Both the position numbers and the translations under genes were made by a program. Shown piece after piece: positions 17,385-25,644 of a stretch of DNA of 64,000 bases. The notes beneath the pieces are model-generated. The model had not been told where the DNA came from. It made no database searches and worked only from the letters and a program-made list of their open reading frames with translations. Positions within the stretch are counted from its first letter, which is position 1, and each line of letters opens with the position of its first letter. Source of the stretch: Planctomycetota bacterium. GTDB taxonomy: Bacteria; Planctomycetota; Planctomycetia; Planctomycetales; Planctomycetaceae. Where the stretch lies: contig QQVO01000007.1 of NCBI GenBank assembly GCA_003388505.1, positions 124,001 to 188,000 of the forward strand, in the 5' to 3' direction.

Positions 17385-18506
17385 TCAACGGGAAAACGTG
17401 TGATCGCGCGGCGCGGGCGGGCCGCCCCGGTAGCGAAAGTCACTGAGTTCATAGGCAACCGACCCGATCAGGCCGGTCGGCCGATCGAAGTAGTCTTCCA
17501 GGATCCGCTGGAGTCCCGGCCGAAGGAATTCCCCCTCGTCTCGGGGCTGGTGGCGGGAGATCAAGAGAACGTGATATTTTTCCGCCGCCGGGAGTTGAAT
17601 GGTGTATCGCCCGTCTGCATCCGCGACGGCGAAATCGCCACCGGCTTCCCGGAGCGCGCTGCGAGCGAATTGTTGATCGGCGGCCGATGCGCCGGAGCGG
17701 AAACCGACGACAGAGAGCTTGTGATCTCCCTGCCGCTGTTCCGGCAGGACAATGATCCGCGCGCCGTCGTCCGGGCGGGGAACGCCGTCAGCGGTGACGT
17801 AGAGGATCCGCCCGGTCAGGGCGGGTGAAAACCCGGACAGATTCTCCAGCGGGAGCGGCGGGCGGGACTCGTTTGCGGGGACGAGGGCCGAGGACGCGGG
17901 AGCTTGATCGATGTCGCTTCCGTTTGCATTCAGAGGATTGCTGCCTGCGCGGCCCAGGAAGAATCCGGAGGCGAACAGCAGCAACCCCCCGGCAAAGAGG
18001 GCGAAGAGCGTCGCCGGCGGCCAGGTTCGCGGCCTGCCACCCGACGGGGAATCACGCTGGGGGGCCCGACTCGCTGCGCGAGCCAGATCCTCGAGGGGAT
18101 CAACGCCGTCCCCGCGCGAGTCGTCGTCGGTTTTCGGGGGCGCTGGAGAGACGACAATTTCGGCAGGCAGCGGAGGTTCGACTTCGACCGGCTCGGGCAA
18201 GGGGACCGGCCCGGCGTCATCCACAGAAACAACGACAGCGGGACCGGCTGATTCGGGCTCACTCCGAACGGCGTCTGCGGATTCGTGAGACTCGTTTGCG
18301 TTGAGTCTCGCGAGCGCCTCCAGCGCGTTCACAAGCCCGGTGTCCTGCAGGTTCAACTCGGCTTTGGGCAGCGGCAGCACGCTGCCGTCGAGGTTCGGAA
18401 CGCGCAACGCACGCCCGCAAGTCGGACAGTCAGTGACCGTGCCGGCTTTGGACCGGGAAATCCCCAGAAACTGTTTGCATTGCGGGCAGCGAAACTTGAT
18501 CGGCAT
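17385..18506 (-). CDS. Zinc-ribbon, single-membrane-span protein of unknown function
   Basis: The 373-residue protein opens with a zinc ribbon, with cysteines at residues 7, 10, 27 and 30 (CPQC and CPTC). A low-complexity Pro/Glu/Val linker follows, then one membrane helix (TLFALFAGGLLLFASGFFLG) near residue 170. The C-terminal domain after about residue 220 contains LTGRILYVTADGVPRPDDGA and DADGRYTIQLPAAEKYHVLLI, resembling carboxypeptidase-regulatory-like beta-sandwich domains. The layout (zinc ribbon inside, beta-domain outside) is a recurring planctomycete type of unknown role. It is 74 bases downstream of a small membrane protein gene. Confidence 0.65.
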   Translation of the reverse strand: MPIKFRCPQCKQFLGISRSKAGTVTDCPTCGRALRVPNLDGSVLPLPKAELNLQDTGLVNALEALARLNANESHESADAVRSEPESAGPAVVVSVDDAGPVPLPEPVEVEPPLPAEIVVSPAPPKTDDDSRGDGVDPLEDLARAASRAPQRDSPSGGRPRTWPPATLFALFAGGLLLFASGFFLGRAGSNPLNANGSDIDQAPASSALVPANESRPPLPLENLSGFSPALTGRILYVTADGVPRPDDGARIIVLPEQRQGDHKLSVVGFRSGASAADQQFARSALREAGGDFAVADADGRYTIQLPAAEKYHVLLISRHQPRDEGEFLRPGLQRILEDYFDRPTGLIGSVAYELSDFRYRGGPPAPRDHTFSR

Positions 18507-18580
18507 GATTGGACCCTGTCAGGACAGGGTGGGGCTGTGCAGAGGATGTCATGGTCGATCCGGACGACGACTCGATTCAA

Positions 18581-18859
18581 TCAACCTCGATCTTCATTGT
18601 CACGCAGGATGCGGTCGCACGCCAGAAGAACGACCATGGCAACGATGCATGCGGCCCATCCGAGCGCGGCGACGACGGTTACGCTCCGTGCGCCCTGGGC
18701 GCCCGCAGCGTCTCCCATCGCGGCGAGCAGTTTCCAGAGCGCCCCAGAGACAAGGCAGACGAACGCGAAGCCGCCGCCAACGACGAGAGAGCGCCGAATC
18801 CAGCGGGGATAGATGTTTCCGCTATCAGTCATCGTCTGATCGGTGGAATTGACCATCAA
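18581..18859 (-). CDS. Small two-helix membrane protein
   Basis: A 92-residue protein with two predicted membrane helices, SLVVGGGFAFVCLVSGALWKL and VTVVAALGWAACIVAMVVLLA, separated by a short Gly/Ala-rich loop, with a charged C-terminus. I do not recognise the family. It precedes the zinc-ribbon protein gene on the same strand with a 74-base gap, so the two may be made together. The first codons contain two Met options (MMVNS); either gives the same protein within one residue. Confidence 0.6.
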   Translation of the reverse strand: MMVNSTDQTMTDSGNIYPRWIRRSLVVGGGFAFVCLVSGALWKLLAAMGDAAGAQGARSVTVVAALGWAACIVAMVVLLACDRILRDNEDRG

Positions 18860-18888
18860 GAGAAAGAGAGGCGCGGGAAAGTTCCTCG

Positions 18889-19006
18889 TGCCCTGTCAGG
18901 GCTGTTGTTGGGGGCGGCGGAACCGCAGATCCGCACGAAACCCGGCGGGATTCGCGCCCCCGTGAGAACCCCTCAACCCCAATAACCTGAATTGACGGAC
19001 CACTCG
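18889..19006 (+). repeat. Repeat B, copy 4
   Basis: It starts TGCCCTGTCAGGGCTGT and continues with ACCGCAGATCCGCACGAAAC, CGGCGGGATTCG (CGGGA at 18946-18950), CCCCCGTGAGAACCCCTCAA and a GAATTGACGGACCACTCG tail. The tail matches copy 1 (GGATGGACGGATCAGTCATCG) and the head matches copy 3, so the element is about 110-120 bases long. Non-coding, between two minus-strand genes. Confidence 0.7.
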
Positions 19007-19017
19007 AATGCAAACGA

Positions 19018-19371
19018 TCACTTTGCGTCGGGGATTTCTTCCGCCGTCTGGGCCGCCTCTCCGAGCCGCCGCAGATAGTCGATTGAGTAGATTCCGGTTG
19101 TGTGACCGTCGCTGAACTGGATTCCGTAAGCATAGTTGCCCACCTGCTTCATTCCGAGTCCGCGCAGCGGTTGTGCTTCTGCGGCGGAGATGACCGGAAG
19201 CGTTCCGGGCGTTTCCTCAGGCTGAGTTTTTTCTTCCCGGCACGTTGCGCAGGGGCAGGCCTCCCGCAGCAGCCGCCAGGACATTTCGTGCCTCGCGCCG
19301 TCGCTCCAGGCAATTTGCAGCTTCGTCTGGTCGCCTTTGAGCGACACGATTGTCGGCGGGTTGTGGTTCAT
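19018..19371 (-). CDS. DUF971-domain protein
   Basis: A 117-residue soluble protein of the DUF971 family, related to the N-terminal domain of gamma-butyrobetaine hydroxylase. The signature LREACPCATCREEK contains the Cys residues that, with a downstream His, are thought to bind zinc. The C-terminal motif is GNYAYGIQFSDGHTTGIYSIDYLRRL. These proteins often occur near iron-sulfur carrier genes, but their biochemical role is not settled. The suf cluster is about 2.5 kb away, which may be coincidence. It is 20 bases downstream of the UspA gene on the same strand, suggesting an operon. Confidence 0.88.
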   Translation of the reverse strand: MNHNPPTIVSLKGDQTKLQIAWSDGARHEMSWRLLREACPCATCREEKTQPEETPGTLPVISAAEAQPLRGLGMKQVGNYAYGIQFSDGHTTGIYSIDYLRRLGEAAQTAEEIPDAK

Positions 19372-19391
19372 CCGGATCGGGTCAGGGGTTG

Positions 19392-19832
19392 TCAGTCGGC
19401 GTCTCTGCGACGGAGGACCAGCACGGCACAGTTGGCGTGGCGAATGACCTGTTCGGCAACGGAGCCGAGCACGAACCGCTTGAGCCCGTGGAATCCGTGG
19501 GACGGGATGACAATCAGGTCCGCCTGTTTGGAGTCGGCGTATTCGATGATTTCATCGCCGGGGTGGCCGAATCGCACGTCGAAGGGAGTCTCCTCGATGC
19601 CGGCGGTCGCGAAGAACTCTTTGGCGTAGGTCCGCACGTGTTTTTCGCGAGTTTCATCGCTGGTTTGACCGAAGGCCACGCCCGGCGACACGGCGTCCAG
19701 CGGAACGAGCACGTGCACCAGATGCACATGGGACGGATCGTCCGCCAGTTCGTTCGCCGTGCGGATGGCGTCTGCGGCCGATTCGGAGAAGTCGATGGGC
19801 ACGACGATGGAGTTACGGGGCTGCCAGGACAT
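19392..19832 (-). CDS. Universal stress protein (UspA family)
   Basis: A 146-residue single-domain universal stress protein. It has the opening IVVPIDFSESAADAIRTA and the C-terminal nucleotide-binding pattern GFHGLKRFVLGSVAEQVIRH (G-x2-G ... G-S), so it belongs to the ATP-binding type. A role in stress or energy-limitation responses is likely but not specific. It shares a probable transcript with DUF971, 20 bases downstream. Confidence 0.92.
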   Translation of the reverse strand: MSWQPRNSIVVPIDFSESAADAIRTANELADDPSHVHLVHVLVPLDAVSPGVAFGQTSDETREKHVRTYAKEFFATAGIEETPFDVRFGHPGDEIIEYADSKQADLIVIPSHGFHGLKRFVLGSVAEQVIRHANCAVLVLRRRDAD

Positions 19833-19987
19833 TGTCAGAACCTTCGTGTTGGATAGCGCCGACGCCGGCGTGGACGAAATCTATTTTCGGCTGCCTGGTC
19901 GCCGTCTGGCAAGTCACGGTTTCTGCATCGGTGTCCGAACTCTTTCTGTGGACGAAAACGCAGAGCCGATGCCGGGGCTGCATTCGA

Positions 19988-21709
19988 TTACGCCTTCAAT
20001 TTCGCTTCGGCGTCGAGTTCGCCGGACTTGTACCGGCTCCAGTAGTCGTCGAGCTGACGTTTGACCTTGTTGGAGAGCAGCAACACGCCCAGGATGTTCG
20101 GGAAGGCCATCCCGAGAATCATGAGGTCGCTCAAGTCGAGTACGTTCGTGGAGGAAACGATCGAGCCCAGAAAGACCACGGCAAGGAACAGGATGCGGTA
20201 GCCCATCGCCGAACGGTCGCCGAACAGGTAGGACCAGCAGCGTTCGCCGTAGTACGACCAGGAAATCATGGTCGAGTAAGCGAACAGGATGACAGCTCCG
20301 GAAAGGACGTAAGGAAACCAGGAGATGTGTTCACCCATCGCGTTGGAGGTCAGCGCGCCGCCTTCGTTGGCCTCGATCAGTTGCGCGTATTCCGGGTTGT
20401 TGTAGGCGCCGGTGATGACAATCACGAGAGCTGTCATTGTGCAGACGACAACGGTATCGATAAACGGTTCGAGCAGGGCGACGATTCCCTCGCGGACCGG
20501 GTAGGCGCATCGGGCTGCCGAGTGGGCGATCGCCGCTGAACCGATCCCCGCTTCATTGGAAAACGCGGCGCGGCGGAAGCCCTGAACGAGAACTCCGAGG
20601 AATCCTCCGTAGCCGGCCTCGGGCGTGAACGCACCCCGAACGATCTCGCCGAACGCACCCGGGATGTGGCTCACGTTGGTCAACAGGATGAAGAGGCAGG
20701 CGAGGACGTAAACGCCGCACATCAGCGGCACGATCCTCTCCGCGGTGGCGGCGATGCGTCGAATACCGCCAATGATGACGATTCCCACGAGCACCACCAT
20801 CAGCAATCCGTAGGCTGCGGGGTAGTCGTTGAAGAAGGGAACCGATTCCTGAATTGTCTTGAGCGACTGATTGACCTGAAAAGCGCAGCCTCCGCCGAAG
20901 GATCCCCCGATGCAGAGGACCGTGAAGACGATCGCGAGCACCACCCCGACCGGTTTCAGCCCCAACTCCGTAAGGCCCTTGGAGAGGTAATGCATGGCCC
21001 CTCCCATCACGTGACCGTCGGGGCGCACTTCGCGGTACATCTGACCGAGCGTACATTCCGCAAACTTGGACGACATCCCCAGCAGCCCGGCGATAATCAT
21101 CCAGAACGTCGCACCGGGCCCCCCGACCGATACGGCGATGGCGACGCCGGCGATGTTGCCCAATCCGACGGTCGCCGACAAGGCGGCGGTCAGGGCCTGA
21201 AAGTGGCTGACCTCCCCTTCCGAGCCCGGTCTGTCGTAACGGCCCATCGTCACCAGAATGGCATGTTTGAAGGCTCGAAGATTGATGAAACCCATGCGGA
21301 GCGTAAAAAAGATCGCGCCGAAAACGAGCCAGACGACGGCAAGCGGGATGTTGTAGTCGTCGGTAAACCAAGCGAGGTCAAAAAAAATCACCAGGACGAG
21401 CCAACCGACGAGCGTTCCCGCGGCGTCGTCGACCCGCTTTTCGAAGCGACGGAACAGGCTCGGTTCTTGCCGCGCGGAGTCGGAAGACGCCGCATCATCG
21501 TCGATTGAGTTTGGCTCGTCGGCTGTGGATGAGGTCTCGGGATCTGCGTCCGTCGATTGCTCGGTCGGAGTGGCGTCGCCCTCTGCCGGCTGAATTTGAG
21601 CGGGAGGATTCGCCGCTTCTTCCTGGGCGTTGGCACTGGAGAGAAGCAGGTGAGCGCACGCCACCGTCGTGATGCAAAGCAGCATGCTGACTGGAAATCG
21701 TCGAAACAT
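19988..21709 (-). CDS. Sodium:alanine symporter (AGCS family)
   Basis: A polytopic membrane protein of 573 residues in the alanine-or-glycine:cation symporter family. Typical segments are VGLGNIAGVAIAVSVGGPGATFWM, GMSSKFAECTLGQMYRE, GGAMHYLSKGL and NEAGIGSAAIAHSAAR. The N-terminus is longer than in most relatives: a signal-peptide-like stretch (SMLLCITTVACAHLLLSSANA) is followed by about 60 residues rich in Glu, Ala, Asp and Thr before the first transport helix. The expected reaction is sodium-coupled uptake of alanine or glycine. The gene is divergent from sufR, and the inverted repeat at 21827-21854 lies 117 bases upstream of its start, so shared control is possible. Confidence 0.92.
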   Translation of the reverse strand: MFRRFPVSMLLCITTVACAHLLLSSANAQEEAANPPAQIQPAEGDATPTEQSTDADPETSSTADEPNSIDDDAASSDSARQEPSLFRRFEKRVDDAAGTLVGWLVLVIFFDLAWFTDDYNIPLAVVWLVFGAIFFTLRMGFINLRAFKHAILVTMGRYDRPGSEGEVSHFQALTAALSATVGLGNIAGVAIAVSVGGPGATFWMIIAGLLGMSSKFAECTLGQMYREVRPDGHVMGGAMHYLSKGLTELGLKPVGVVLAIVFTVLCIGGSFGGGCAFQVNQSLKTIQESVPFFNDYPAAYGLLMVVLVGIVIIGGIRRIAATAERIVPLMCGVYVLACLFILLTNVSHIPGAFGEIVRGAFTPEAGYGGFLGVLVQGFRRAAFSNEAGIGSAAIAHSAARCAYPVREGIVALLEPFIDTVVVCTMTALVIVITGAYNNPEYAQLIEANEGGALTSNAMGEHISWFPYVLSGAVILFAYSTMISWSYYGERCWSYLFGDRSAMGYRILFLAVVFLGSIVSSTNVLDLSDLMILGMAFPNILGVLLLSNKVKRQLDDYWSRYKSGELDAEAKLKA

Positions 21710-21826
21710 GGCGAAATCTCCGTTTTCCTCCCGCGAGAGCGGGGATGATTCTAGAGGGCAACGAGTTATGGCGAAACTCCGAGACGGCGGCGAGCAACCT
21801 GCCGCCGCCTGACTCTCGAAACGGGG

Positions 21827-21854
21827 AATTTTGACAGTTCAAGTTGTCAAAATT
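21827..21854. promoter_or_regulatory. Perfect 10-bp inverted repeat upstream of sufR (candidate operator)
   Basis: AATTTTGACA, an 8-base spacer, then TGTCAAAATT: a perfect 10-bp dyad centred about 105 bases before the sufR start. The right arm overlaps TTGTCA (21844-21849), which with TACAAA (21867-21872) at 17-base spacing makes a plausible promoter for sufR. A second perfect dyad, CACTAC-N12-GTAGTG (21864-21887), covers the -10 region. Either could be the SufR binding site. The sequence differs from the cyanobacterial CAAC-N6-GTTG site, so assignment to SufR is inference from position. Confidence 0.6.
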
Positions 21855-21945
21855 GTCGAAAACCACTACAAATACAAAGCAGTAGTGCCGCTGGATTCAG
21901 TAGCGCTGCACAGGGCTGACTTGTTACACAGTTTTCGCGACTACG

Positions 21946-22587
21946 ATGCGACCGGGACTCTCGGAATCAGATCGAACGGTTCTCGATTGCCTGCACCGGC
22001 TGGTGAAGGCTTCGGTTCCGGAATTGTCTGAGTCGCTTGGAGTTACGCCTTCCGCCGTCCGCCAAAAGCTGGCCCGGATGGAGGCTGCCGGGCTGGTCTC
22101 GAAAGAAACGATTCGGGAGGGTCGCGGACGTCCACACCATGAGTTCCGCCTCACAGACAATGGGCTGGATTCTCTGGGGGGCAACTATCGGGAACTGGCG
22201 CTCCTGTTATGGCGGGAAGTGACGGCGATTGAGGACGAAGCCATTCGGAGTCGGATTCTGGATCGACTGCGTGAGGCGATGGTCCACGAATTGGGACGTG
22301 CTGTGACGGCTCAGTCGATGCCCGAGCGAATGCGGCAGTTGAGCACGGCTCTGGAAGCGCGCGGAGTCGACGTGGATGTGCACGGATTCGGGGAAGGCGG
22401 AACATTGCCGATCCTGACCGAGTACAATTGCCCGTTTCATGCGGTCGCGAGCGAGGATTCGTCGATTTGTGATCTTGAACAGGCGGTCTTTGCGGAGATT
22501 CTGGGAACCGACGTCGAGTTGACGAGTTGCTGCCAGAAGGAGGGGAGTTGCTGTGAGTTTACCGTGACCGGGAGTTTCGGTTCGTGA
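21946..22587 (+). CDS. sufR: SufR-like iron-sulfur-sensing transcriptional repressor
   Basis: A 213-residue DNA-binding protein. Residues about 8-70 form a winged helix-turn-helix (VPELSESLGVTPSAVRQKLARM ... GRGRPHHEFRLT), and the C-terminal half contains the cysteines that hold an iron-sulfur cluster in SufR. These are Cys162 (NCPFH), Cys175, Cys195/196 and Cys202/203. The Cys162-x12-Cys175 spacing matches SufR. In this family the cluster-loaded form represses the suf genes, and loss of the cluster derepresses them. It is the first gene of the plus-strand series nuoB, uma2, sufC, uma2, sufB, which fits autoregulation of the operon. Confidence 0.9.
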   Translation: MRPGLSESDRTVLDCLHRLVKASVPELSESLGVTPSAVRQKLARMEAAGLVSKETIREGRGRPHHEFRLTDNGLDSLGGNYRELALLLWREVTAIEDEAIRSRILDRLREAMVHELGRAVTAQSMPERMRQLSTALEARGVDVDVHGFGEGGTLPILTEYNCPFHAVASEDSSICDLEQAVFAEILGTDVELTSCCQKEGSCCEFTVTGSFGS

Positions 22588-22701
22588 AACCGGGAACAAG
22601 GACTCCGGCTGTTTCCAACCGCGATGCCGGGGAGTACAGTGCCGGTCCCCGTTGGACGTGGTGATGCATCATCAGGAAGACACGAGGTTGAGGAACGAAG
22701 A

Positions 22702-23289
22702 ATGAGCTGGATTGAAGGACGATTCGAAGAGAACGTCGTGACGACGACGCTCGAGCAGGCGATGAACTGGGCCCGCGAGTCGAGCGTGTGGCCGATGACC
22801 TTCGGGCTTGCCTGCTGTGCAATCGAGATGATGGCGACTGGAGCGAGTCGGTTTGACATCGACCGCTTCGGCGCGGGCGCATTCCGGGCGACGCCGAGGC
22901 AAGCCGATCTGATGATTGTGGCGGGGACTGTGACGTACAAGATGGCCAGCCGGGTGCGCCGATTGTATGAACAGATGCCCGATCCCAAGTACGTGATCGC
23001 GATGGGCGCTTGCACGGTGGGCGGCGGCCCGTATTTCAAATACGGGTATCACGTCGTCAAGGGGGTTGACCTGGTGGTTCCCGTCGATGTTTACGTGCCA
23101 GGTTGTCCACCACGGCCGGAAGCTCTCTTGGAAGGGCTGATGCGGGTCCAGGACAAGATCAAGGGCCGCAGGATCGGCAAACAGACGGGATCGGCGGCCT
23201 GGCTCAAGCAGGGCCAGAAAATGGCGGACGAACTCGCCGTGCCGCATCACACCGGCTACGTGCAGGAACCGGAAGTGATTGACGCGTAG
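22702..23289 (+). CDS. nuoB: NADH-quinone oxidoreductase subunit B (NuoB), stand-alone
   Basis: From the ATG at 22702 the 195-residue protein matches NuoB/PSST of respiratory complex I. The four ligands of cluster N2 are present: the adjacent Cys38-Cys39 (LACCAIEMM), Cys104 (GACTVGG) and Cys135 ([15 protein letters not shown]). RFDIDRFG and [15 protein letters not shown] are also family motifs. The other nuo genes are not in this window, so the subunit is encoded away from its partners. Its place right after sufR, 114 bases downstream, suggests co-regulation with iron-sulfur assembly. The C-terminus ([17 protein letters not shown]) extends beyond the core domain. Confidence 0.92.
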   Translation: MSWIEGRFEENVVTTTLEQAMNWARESSVWPMTFGLACCAIEMMATGASRFDIDRFGAGAFRATPRQADLMIVAGTVTYKMASRVRRLYEQMPDPKYVIAMGACTVGGGPYFKYGYHVVKGVDLVVPVDVYVPGCPPRPEALLEGLMRVQDKIKGRRIGKQTGSAAWLKQGQKMADELAVPHHTGYVQEPEVIDA

Positions 23290-23366
23290 CCAACGAGAGG
23301 AATTGAGGCAGAGACGCGCTGGAGGTGAAGCGCGGGTCAGAGCGTTGAACTCGAAACTGCAAGGCC

Positions 23367-23948
23367 ATGTCCACCGACACCCAACTCATCACGGCTGACG
23401 AATTCGCGGAGATGGACTTTCCCGACGACGATCCGGTCGAACTGGTTCGTGGGCGGATTGTTCATCTGTGGGGAGAGGACGGGATGGTCAAACCGGGCCC
23501 GAGTCACGGTGCAATTTGCGCAAACATTGCTGGGATCATTCGGAATTGGGCCAGATCAACCGGCGCCGGAAGGACGGTTTCCAACGACAGTTGGGCTCAG
23601 ACGGAATTCGATCCCGACACGGTGCGCGGGCCGGACGTGGCGTTCTATCGCATGGAGCGGCTGCCGGACGGAAAGGTTCCGAACGACGAGCAGAAGTCGG
23701 ATTATTTTCCGGACTTGTGCGTGGAAGTGCTCTCACCGTCGAACCGACCCAAAGAAGTGGCCGAGAAGCAGGGCGAGTATCTCGCCGCCGGCGCGGAAGA
23801 GGTGTGGATCGTCGACCCCGCATCGCGGCGAGTCGACATTGTTCGCTCTGACGGGAAAGGCCGGGGGTTCGGCGAGAGCGAACAGATCACGAGCGAAGTT
23901 TTGCCGGGGTTTTCGGCCAATGTCGCCGATTTTTTCGAGGGCGTCTGA
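23367..23948 (+). CDS. Uma2-family (DUF820) putative endonuclease, first copy
   Basis: A 193-residue protein of the Uma2 family, which has the PD-(D/E)XK nuclease fold. The key stretch is RGPDVAFYRMERLP followed by PDLCVEVLSPSNRPKEVAEK and the helix YLAAGAEEVWIVDP. This Asp, Glu and Lys-containing pattern fits the active site. Uma2 genes are greatly expanded in planctomycetes and cyanobacteria, and their biological role is unknown. It sits between nuoB and sufC in the same direction. A second, only distantly similar Uma2 gene lies after sufC. Confidence 0.9.
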   Translation: MSTDTQLITADEFAEMDFPDDDPVELVRGRIVHLWGEDGMVKPGPSHGAICANIAGIIRNWARSTGAGRTVSNDSWAQTEFDPDTVRGPDVAFYRMERLPDGKVPNDEQKSDYFPDLCVEVLSPSNRPKEVAEKQGEYLAAGAEEVWIVDPASRRVDIVRSDGKGRGFGESEQITSEVLPGFSANVADFFEGV

Positions 23949-24034
23949 CCGTTCCACGATGTGCACCCGTGTGCGAAGCGGCCGGTCCTCGATGGAAGAA
24001 ATTGAAACTGCAATTCCACTGAACTGAATCCAAC

Positions 24035-24877
24035 ATGGCTGATCAACCATCGACATTGAAAATTGAAGACCTGCACGTCGCCGTCGACGGGACTCCCATC
24101 CTGCGGGGCGTCGATCTCGAAATCCGGCAGGGAGAAATCCACGCCCTGATGGGACCGAACGGGTGCGGCAAGAGTACGCTCGCCTACGCGCTGGTCGGGC
24201 ATCCCAAGTACGAGGTCACGCAGGGCCGCGTCACGATCGACGGGCGGGACCTGGCAGACCTTGATCCGGCTGAGCGAGCCCGGTTGGGGATGTTTCTCGC
24301 CTTCCAGTACCCGGTGACGATTCCGGGCGTCAAGGTCGCTGATTTTCTGAGGCATGCGATCTCGAACGTGCGGAACCCTGAAAGAAAAGAGGGGGAGGAA
24401 CTGGTCTCGATGCGGGAGTTCCGCAAGGAGCTGCGGGAGACGATGCAGCAGCTCAACATCGACGCCGAGTTCGCACGCCGGTACTTAAATGAAGGGTTTT
24501 CCGGCGGCGAGAAGAAGCGGATGGAGATTCTGCAGCTCGCGATGCTCAAACCGCGGTTTGCGATTCTGGACGAGACCGACTCCGGGCTGGACAGCGACGC
24601 CGTGCGGGTGGTGAGCCAGGGGCTGAAGGAACTCTCCGGACCGCACATGGGGGTATTGATTATCACTCACCACGAACGGCTGCTGGAATACAATATTCCC
24701 CAGTTCACGCACGTGATGCTGGCCGGAAAGATCGTCGAAACAGGCGACGCCGCGCTGGCGCATGATCTTCACGCCAACGGTTACGCCGGCGTGAGGGAAC
24801 GCCACCCGACCGAGGCGGCTGAGGAAGCGGCGGCGAAAGAGAGCCACGAGGAGGCTGTTGCGTCGCCTGCTACCTGA
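24035..24877 (+). CDS. sufC: Fe-S cluster assembly ATPase SufC
   Basis: A soluble ABC-type ATPase of 280 residues that forms the SufBCD scaffold complex for iron-sulfur cluster assembly. Walker A GPNGCGKST, the Suf-specific signature NEGFSGGEKKRMEILQLA and Walker B FAILDETDSGLDSDA are intact. ITHHERLLEYNIPQFTHVM is also characteristic. The C-terminal 25 residues are an Ala/Glu-rich tail not needed for the fold. The gene lies between two Uma2 genes, 20 bases before the second, in the same transcriptional direction as sufB and sufD. Confidence 0.97.
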   Translation: MADQPSTLKIEDLHVAVDGTPILRGVDLEIRQGEIHALMGPNGCGKSTLAYALVGHPKYEVTQGRVTIDGRDLADLDPAERARLGMFLAFQYPVTIPGVKVADFLRHAISNVRNPERKEGEELVSMREFRKELRETMQQLNIDAEFARRYLNEGFSGGEKKRMEILQLAMLKPRFAILDETDSGLDSDAVRVVSQGLKELSGPHMGVLIITHHERLLEYNIPQFTHVMLAGKIVETGDAALAHDLHANGYAGVRERHPTEAAEEAAAKESHEEAVASPAT

Positions 24878-24897
24878 TGTGACTTGATTCGAGACAA

Positions 24898-25575
24898 GTG
24901 ATGGCTACCGCCCTGATCACACCTCCTGAAGAGGCGTCACTCTCGTCCGTCGAGACGGTGGCGGACCTCGTGCGCCGGTTGGGCGACATTCCGCTGTACC
25001 GGATCCGGACCCAGCCTCCGATCGGAACAGCTACGGAGAACGACGTCGTCCGCCACAAGTGTTGTGAGTTGATCGACGGTGTGATCGTGGAGAAGGGTAT
25101 GGGCTGGGAAGAATCGATTCTGGAAATCGAAATCGCTGCACTCATACGTAACTACCTGCAGCAGAGCTGTATCGCCGTGGTTGCCGGGGCTGACGGTTAT
25201 GCCCGGATGAGGCCGGGGCGTGTTCGCGTGCCGGACGTCGGCGTGTATCTGCTCAACCGGTTTCCGACGAACAAGGCTCCACGCGTTGCGATCTGCGATG
25301 TTGCACCTGACTGGGCGATTGAGGTCCTGAGCCGATCGAACACGAAGAAGGAAATGGAACTCAAGCGAGCCGACCTGTTCGAGGCCGGCACTCGGCTGAT
25401 CTGGATCGCCGACCCGCGCAAGCGGAAGGTAGAAGCATGGACAGCGGTGGACGAGATGGATCTATTGACTCCGCAAGACACGGCTAACCTGGACGAAATC
25501 CTGCCCGGATTCACAGTCAGCATCGGCGACTGGTTCGGGCAACTTGATCGCGTGATGGAATCGGGTGACTCGTAA
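24898..25575 (+). CDS. Uma2-family (DUF820) putative endonuclease, second copy
   Basis: A 225-residue Uma2-family protein with RVPDVGVYLLNR, PDWAIEVLSRSNTKKEMELK and LFEAGTRLIWIADPRKRKVE, giving the Asp, Glu and Lys pattern of the PD-(D/E)XK fold. The N-terminal 60 residues, including an acidic leader, differ from the first copy, so the two are distant paralogues and not a recent duplication. The start is either the GTG at 24898 or the overlapping next codon ATG at 24901. It is 20 bases after sufC and 69 bases before sufB, which strongly suggests a shared transcript. Confidence 0.9.
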   Translation: MMATALITPPEEASLSSVETVADLVRRLGDIPLYRIRTQPPIGTATENDVVRHKCCELIDGVIVEKGMGWEESILEIEIAALIRNYLQQSCIAVVAGADGYARMRPGRVRVPDVGVYLLNRFPTNKAPRVAICDVAPDWAIEVLSRSNTKKEMELKRADLFEAGTRLIWIADPRKRKVEAWTAVDEMDLLTPQDTANLDEILPGFTVSIGDWFGQLDRVMESGDS

Positions 25576-25644
25576 AGCCCGGGTTCCTGAGCGTCAGACC
25601 TTAAACAACCACGCAATCCCGACTTTCACTCGGAGAGAGCAATC

